From Castor canadensis (taxonomy: Eukaryota; Chordata; Mammalia; Rodentia; Castoridae), in NCBI RefSeq assembly GCF_047511655.1, contig NC_133392.1, positions 19,482,001-19,546,000 on the forward strand: 64,000 bases of DNA, given 5' to 3'. The notes beneath the pieces were generated by a model. The model did not search any database and was not told the DNA's origin. It saw only the letters and a program-made list of their open reading frames with translations. The position numbers were made by a program, and so were the translations under genes. Below, in pieces: positions 47,901 through 64,000 of the stretch (positions are counted from its first letter, which is position 1; each line of letters opens with the position of its first letter).

Positions 47901-48370
47901 AAAAGAAATAGTTCTTATCTTCCCACCCCCCAAAATAATCCTGCATTCAGCTTCCTTTTTTAGTTACTATGACATCAGACATGACAGCTGAGGAGTGGAC
48001 TTTCTTTTGAAAGGTTGCAGAAACAAATAAAAACAAGCATTTTCATTATGGCACATGGAGAACATGAGAGAAGGCTCTCTCTAGGACTAGAAGGCTGAGA
48101 GAATGGGCAAATAACTCTAATAAGTCAATGTCTACATCACAGGACAGACTTCATTACATGATGCAGCAGTAAAAACACACATTAAAAAAAAACCCTGTAA
48201 CTTACGGTTTTATAAATAGTAAATTTAAACAACTATATTAAAGGACAGTGGTTTGACCATACGTAATATCTTGCTGCACTGTTTTTTGTGTACCTAGTTT
48301 TGAATACCTTATATGTGTCGTTTGCCATTTGAATTTTCCACATCACACGGTAAATCATTTCTCAGAACAC
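47901..48370. other. Intergenic DNA, nothing recognised
   Basis: AT-rich, unique-looking, no gene. Confidence 0.4.
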
Positions 48371-48374
48371 TATT

Positions 48375-48521
48375 TCCTTTCTTTTTGAGACAGGATCTTA
48401 CTATGTAGCCCAGGTTGGCCTCAAACTCACTATATAGCTCTGGCTGGACTTGAACTCCATCCTGCCTCTGTGTCTGAATTGCTTGAATTACAGGCAAGAA
48501 TGTACCACTATACCCGGCTTG
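48375..48521 (-). repeat. B1 SINE with internal duplication
   Basis: Antisense 'tttgagacaggatcttacta' and 'tgtagcccaggttggcctca' are followed by a second, partly repeated block ('tatatagctctggctggact'). This is the internal duplication typical of rodent B1 elements. Confidence 0.85.
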
Positions 48522-48850
48522 TCGTTTTTGTGGTTTCAACACAAAGCAAAGATTGATTTCATCTCTGACTATAGTTATACACAGAATCAAAAATTTTTAA
48601 AGGACATACTAACAGAACATTTACAGAAACATTGAATAGACTAACTTACTAAAGAGATAATTTTTACAGTCAAAATAACCAACAATATAACTCAGGTTAA
48701 AATTATATTTTGTGAGGGCTGTTTATATTGTTTAGCCTTGAATCACAATTCAGAATATTTAAGTATTTAACAGTACAAAGCCTGTTCAACATTAATGGAA
48801 ATCCAATCGGTACTAGAGGAAAAATTCAAACCGTTAAATGCTTTGTTGTA

Positions 48851-49244
48851 AGGGGAGAGCACATACAGGAGATATAGGAACAGGTAGAGAACCCAAAATA
48901 TGCAAGTGTTTGATGTCCCCACTCCAGAGGACTTAATACAGAAACCTTAAAACAACAGATTATCATGAGCAGGGGATCAGGAACCAACGTAAAGATCAGT
49001 TAGAGTTGAATCAACATGGGTCGTAACACATGGGTACACGAAAGCAATAGGAATCTGTCTGTACAGCTATCCTTAACTCAACTAGCAAAAACACTTTGTC
49101 TCCCTTATTATGCTTATGTTTTTTCTTCAACAAAATCAGTGATAAGGGCAGAATGGGACCTGCCTGGAACTGAGGTGGGGGAAGGGGGCAGGGTGGAGAA
49201 ATGACCCAAATAATGTATGCACATGTGAATAAATGAACAACAAA
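48851..49244 (+). repeat. 5'-truncated LINE-1 3' end with TSD
   Basis: L1 3'UTR homologous to the copy at 56970-57485 (shared 'tacagctatccttaactcaa', 'cttcaacaaaatcagtgata' and 'gagaaatgacccaaataatg'). Flanks AAATGCTTTGTTGTA (48836-48850) and AAATACTTTGTTGTA (49245-49259) differ at one base. Confidence 0.85.
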
Positions 49245-49315
49245 AAATACTTTGTTGTATTCTTATTTAGCAATCACAAGACAACTTCCTCAACTATGTT
49301 AAAAATGAGTTTTGA

Positions 49316-49520
49316 GGCCGAGAGTGATGGCACAGTGGCTCATGGCTATAATACCAATACTTGGAAAGCAGAGATCTGGAGGATGCTTGAGGCTGGCCAT
49401 GAGCAAATATGTTAAGAACCTTTCCAAAAAGAAAACCAAAAAAGAGCTGGAGACTTGGTTTAAGATAGTAGCCCTGAGCTCAAACCCCAGTACTATCAAG
49501 AAAAAAAAAAGGAAAAAAAA
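49316..49520 (+). repeat. Dimeric rodent SINE
   Basis: 'gatggcacagtggctcatgg' and 'cttggaaagcagagatctgg', then an ID-like 'agctcaaaccccagtactat' and an A tail. Confidence 0.8.
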
Positions 49521-50445
49521 GTGAAGTGGAAGAACGGAAAATGAATATATATTAATATATTCTCTATTAAAGATTAATCTTAAAATAATTATTTAAGCCA
49601 TAAATATAATACTCTCTTTAGTAGAGGACAACAGATTTTTAAAGTACTAGCTAAATGAACAGATTAATTTCTTTAAAATCATGATGCATAACACACAAGA
49701 AATCTAAGACAGTCACTGATAAATTAGATTTTTCAGAGTATACATACTATACACAATGTCCTACTGCCATTTAAATATTACTCCACTATTAGAACTGTTT
49801 AGAACAGAGCTCTAATAAGTTGCACAAAGACTGAATCTCTCTAGTCTAGTCAAATTAGTACCACTGTGCAAATGAGAAAAAGCTAAATAGCTCCTCTCAA
49901 GACTCCTTATGTCCATCTGTCAGATATTTGAAATAACATACTAACTTTGTTAAAACTAGGAACTTTACTAACATCTGCTAAAAAAAAAAAAAAAAACCTG
50001 TCACAATAAATACACAAGCCAAAGATGTAAATGAACACCTTCCCCCAACACATAATACTGTCATAGCTGCACAAACTATAAAATCTGTTACAGGACAGCC
50101 CTGTCCCCAACTTCAGAGACTTTCTCCTCCCAAATGTGAAAAAGTACCCAATCTGAAATACTATAATCTACTATCTTCTTAAAGTCTTAATCACAAACAG
50201 GTATTCATATTCAAAGCAGTTTATATGGAGAATGTACAGTGTTAGTGGGATAATTAACAAGCGAGTACTAGAAGAAAGTATCAGGGTAATGAAAACCAAC
50301 TCCATTAAAAAAAATTTTTTAATACCCTATTTTTAAGACTTAAAAAATAAACCCAGAAATGTTTCTTCAAAACTAGTGTTACAAAAAGGCATTTAATAAC
50401 AAAGTACTGATAGCTATTTAAAACACTGATATTCATATATATGTA
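49521..50445. other. Intergenic DNA, nothing recognised
   Basis: AT-rich, unique-looking. An A-run of about 18 lies at 49980-49996. Confidence 0.4.
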
Positions 50446-50447
50446 TT

Positions 50448-50782
50448 ATGTATTTGATAGTACTGGGGTTTGAACTCAGGGCTTCACGCTTGTTGGGCAG
50501 TGGCTTGTCTTAGCCACACATCCAGCTCTTTTTGCTGTGATTAGTTTTAAGACAGGGTTATGCTTTTTGCCCAAGCCAGTATGGACAGCAATGTTATTTT
50601 AGGCTTCTTGCTAAAGTTAGGATGACAAACACATACCACTGTGCCCAGTTATTGCTTGAGATGGGGTCTCACAAACTTTTCTGCCTGGGCTAGCCGCTAA
50701 ACAGCAATTCCCTCAATTTCAGCCTCCCAAACAGCTTCTAAGTAGTTAGGATTACAGGTGTGAACCACCAGTGCCAGGTCAT
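50448..50782 (-). repeat. Composite dimeric SINE, with an internally duplicated B1-like part
   Basis: 'tactggggtttgaactcagg' opens the antisense ID-like half. Two successive B1-like closings ('caaacacataccactgtgcc' and 'gattacaggtgtgaaccacc') suggest two SINEs or one SINE inserted in another. Confidence 0.75.
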
Positions 50783-51362
50783 TCTTGTATTTTCTTAACA
50801 CTACATACAAGATACTCCTTTAGATACCAAATCAATGTCATATTTTTTGCCCTATTCAAATTCTCAAGAGACTAGATAATCAACCAATGGTTTGTCAAGC
50901 TTTTGCCAAATTCCCAAATGTGAAGGCTAAACTGATCAAAAGAGTAAAGCAAAAGTTTTGGTATGCTATCTTATCCTCTGAACAGGAAAAAGAAAAACAT
51001 TCTTCATGAGTTACTTGTTTCAGCTAAATTAGACTTCAGGAATTTATCCTGCTTCTTTTGGATTGTGCCACTTGCTTTGCAAAAGTGACCAAATGTATTG
51101 ATTTGCCTGAGAGAATTCTGATAATGGCTGTCAGTTCCCCCAAAATTACTGATAATGCCCTTTCCCTTTCAATTTCAAAGTATCCCATTTTATATACTTA
51201 ATTATTACTCACTCTTACTAATAAATATTTATAAATTTTGCAAGCTGAAATTCGGGCTCAATATACATGGCTTCAAAATAAAAGATGAAAAACAAAGGGC
51301 TATATCAAATGTTATCACAAATAACTAGATAAAATGTGATGCATAAGAGTTTATCCATTTTA

Positions 51363-51556
51363 TTTATTTATTTGGTGGTACTGGGGCTTGAACTCAGGGC
51401 CTACACCTTGACCCAGTCCACCAGCCCTTTTTTGTGATGGGTTTTTTTGAGACAGAGTCTCACAACTATTTACCTAGGTGGCTTTGAACTGCAATCCTCC
51501 TGATCTCTGCTACCCAAGAAACTAGGATTGCAGGTGTGAGCCACCAGCACCCATTC
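51363..51556 (-). repeat. Dimeric rodent SINE with 15-bp TSD
   Basis: 'gtactggggcttgaactcag' through 'ggattgcaggtgtgagccac'. AGTTTATCCATTTTA is found at 51348-51362 and 51557-51571. Confidence 0.9.
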
Positions 51557-51571
51557 AGTTTATCCATTTTA

Positions 51572-52636
51572 AATGACTCAGGCTATACAAGACAAATTAG
51601 AAATTTACAATTATATTTTTAGAGCTCATTCCAATGGCATTATGAACCTTTTAAATATAAGAACAAATGAACAGTTTAGCGCATTTTCCTCCCGAGTTTT
51701 CTATCTTCCACTGTTTTCATTAGCATCCAAATCCATAAATGATTCAGCATCAACCTTTTCTTTGTGTATGAAATAGTCATTTGGAATTTAGAAAGTGCTA
51801 AATTCACACAAAAGAAAAACTTTTGATATTACTATTGCCCATTTTCTTGCTATGGATTAACAAATCAAAGTTTAGATCAATGTTTTGCAGTACAACATTC
51901 TCTCATTTTATTTACTGAACCTCAGAAATTAACATAATTTCTTTAAAAGAAAGTAAATTTTCTGGATCTGCCAATTAGTCCCACTGCAATTTGAGGGAAA
52001 AAGATTAGCTCATATGTAGTTACTCAACAATGTTCTATTATTTTCAAACTATTTCAGTATCTTGATTCCACAAGGATATCCTAACTACAGTCCATTCTAG
52101 TGTCTTGGTAGAAGATATAGTGAAATTAATGGGCTTTTACAAGGTGCCATCCATACAGAAGATACGTCTTATTCATTTTAAAATAAAAAATTTTTTAAAA
52201 ACTACACATTGCTTAGATTTTACAGTTATCATAGAAGCATTGCTTCTATATGTAAGATTGGGATAATTTTATACTTCTGTTGTAGATTAATATAAACAAA
52301 GGTAAGGGAAACAAATTGCTTTAAAAACTATTTTCATTTTGAGAAATAATAACCAGAAAAAAAGACAACAGACTACTACCTTTAAAGTCCAAGTTCCATC
52401 ATCTTAATATATAAACATACCAGATAAGGAGATTTTTTTAAAAAACACACATACACACAAGCTCTAGGTAGAGCTGTAATAAACAAATTCCTTTTATAAA
52501 CAAAAATTTAACTGAAAAGCCACAGTAGATGGAAAAAAGAAAGGATATTACTTGGTAAAATCCAGTGACATCTACAATAGTTTACAGCACATTTAAGCAT
52601 TCTAGGGTTTTATATCTTTACCTGCCTTACATTTTT
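51572..52636. other. Intergenic DNA just downstream of SHOC2
   Basis: AT-rich and repeat-poor by eye. Further AATAAA-like motifs on the minus strand could serve longer SHOC2 transcripts, but nothing decides this. Confidence 0.4.
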
Positions 52637-54360
52637 TTTATTTGTTCTTTATAAAATTGCCAGTTATGAATGTAGATTTGACTTCAAACCTAGTCCTGAC
52701 CTTGAATGCCAGGAAAAAGCAAAAGAGTCCAAATTTCTCTTAATATTATAGTCTTAATTAAAGAAAAAAGTTTTGTTTAGAACACAATGCCCAACAAAAT
52801 TGGGGGGAAAGGGGGGGGGAAAGAAAACCCAAGCAGCAATATGTAATTATATATAATAGTTATTCATTATATAGTAAGTGTTTTCAGAATGATAACTAGA
52901 ATGCACTTGCTCTGTAAGTCTTCTCAATAATTAAACTGACTTAAGACCAACACTACCAAAAAGAACAGCACTATATAAGGGGCACACATTTACAATTTTG
53001 CTAGTCTTAAAAGGCAGAAAAGCTAAAGAAAGAAAATGTATTAAATAGGACATGCACATCTGACATAACTTCCACAGAACTACCAATGGCTTCTATGCAA
53101 TGTGCCTCTTTTCCATAACTGTATTACCAACTACCAAGAGAGAAGAGATGAGATTAAAAGTAATGGTACTGAACTGAATTGTTTGAAGCCAGTGCCCCAT
53201 ATTTGGGGAAAAGTGCATTTAGTTCAGCAGCAATATAGCACAGTGTGAAGATATTGTGCTTAAGACACAGATATTCCAAAACAGAAAGATGTACAAGGCA
53301 AGTCAAGATATAAAACCATAGTACACTGTTAAATAACCTTGAAACATACATATATTGCAGTTTTCAAAGAAAGACATTCATTTCATTGTACAAGGATAGG
53401 GAAAAATCCTCAAAGTTACCTATTGTAGTTTATGATATAATAAATACATATCTATATAGCATTGTATATACATATATAGAATGTGTTTGTGTGTAATTTA
53501 TTTATTTGCCAAATTTCTCTGTTAAGTTTTTGTGGCTCTGCAACTCTTAGGAATAAAAAAAATTTTTTTCACAAGTTTCTGTTCTTCCAAGTTAAGAAAA
53601 CATTTATACTAGGGAAGATTTCAATACTCCCCCGCACCCCCCCAAAAAAAAAAAAAACTTACTTCAGATCTTTTGCTTCACAGTTCATCAGAGAAGCAAA
53701 ATTAATGGAATTCTAGATTTCTGATCATATATTTTCATTTTGCCAGTTGTTTCAAACAAAACAAATATTTAATATTTAAACCAACTGATGCAAATTCTTT
53801 AAGAGGATTAAGCTCTAATTTTGACTGATTAGAACAGAGCAAATCAAAACGAACAAAAAATTCCAGTGATTTCCTCTGACTATAAAGAATATATAAAATT
53901 TAAATCTCCAATTTTAAAATAAGTTAAAGAAAAATTCTAGTTTCAGGGCCTAAGATACTATGAAGATTTGACAATTGGTATTGGGAAAATATATATGAAA
54001 AGTTGCAACAAAAGCCTTGGCCGTATTTTTCTTAAGAGAAAAGATAGCTAACTATACTATCTCTGTTCCTTAAATTTTAGTAACTTCATAATTTGCTGGC
54101 AAGTTTTTTTACACAAACTGGTATTTCAGATTACACAAAGGAAAAACATCTATCAAATTTAGCAAAGAAAACTTACATAAGCCTTTTTTTGTACAGAATT
54201 AAAAAAAAATCTAAATGGCTATAATTCCTCTATTAGCAGAAACACATAATGCAGTCTTTATAAATCTGCCATATATATCAATATCTACATAGATAGATAC
54301 AGATATGAAACATCAATGGCAGCTTATTTTTGAACAGTGTGTGGGACCAGCAGATTTCTA
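52637..54360 (-). other. SHOC2: Probable SHOC2 3' untranslated region
   Basis: AT-rich, essentially repeat-free sequence follows the stop codon. Two groups of minus-strand AATAAA signals fit: overlapping signals at 53506-53501 and 53502-53497 (UTR near 0.86 kb) and one at 52642-52637 (UTR near 1.7 kb). The longer form fits what I remember of the human transcript. Confidence 0.55.

Positions 54361-64000
<9,640 letters not shown>

Overview
The window is mammalian nuclear DNA: AT-rich, repeat-packed and intron-bearing, with no bacterial-style gene packing. The SINEs are B1/Alu-like units, tRNA-derived ID-like units (for example 22277-22380) and fused dimers whose antisense form reads 'ggtactgggg..tttgaactcagggc'. 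This set points to a non-murid rodent. From memory of repeat styles the closest match is beaver (Castor) or a relative, but that is an inference.

Two host genes are certain, both on the minus strand. ADRA2A (alpha-2A adrenergic receptor) is a complete single-exon gene: CDS 18882-20279, probable 3'UTR down to about 17.5 kb, and a GC-rich promoter with a TATA box at 21332-21338. SHOC2 (leucine-rich-repeat scaffold of the SHOC2-MRAS-PP1C RAF phosphatase) enters from the right edge. Its last four coding segments are visible (43 nt of one exon at 63958-64000, then 56690-56827, 56281-56398 and 54361-54569), followed by a 3'UTR running towards 52.6 kb. The order SHOC2 then ADRA2A in the same orientation agrees with the mammalian 10q25-type synteny block.

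Layout: 1-17.5 kb is intergenic DNA downstream of ADRA2A, with old MIR, L2, L1 and SINE copies, simple repeats and possible LTR remnants. 17.5-22.1 kb is ADRA2A with its CpG-rich promoter. 22.1-52.6 kb is the SHOC2-ADRA2A intergenic interval; its core (31.8-42.9 kb) is a run of LINE-1 copies almost all antisense to the reference strand, with SINEs and another L1 tail nested inside. A probable solo LTR lies at 45.6-46.0 kb. 52.6-64 kb is the SHOC2 3' end and introns, carrying two L1s arranged tail-to-tail and a 30-bp retro-insertion.

I found no undescribed gene system. The observations most worth a second look are the human-type Cys201 in this rodent ADRA2A, the duplicated and repeat-bearing ADRA2A 5'UTR/promoter, and several very clean retro-insertions with perfect target-site duplications.
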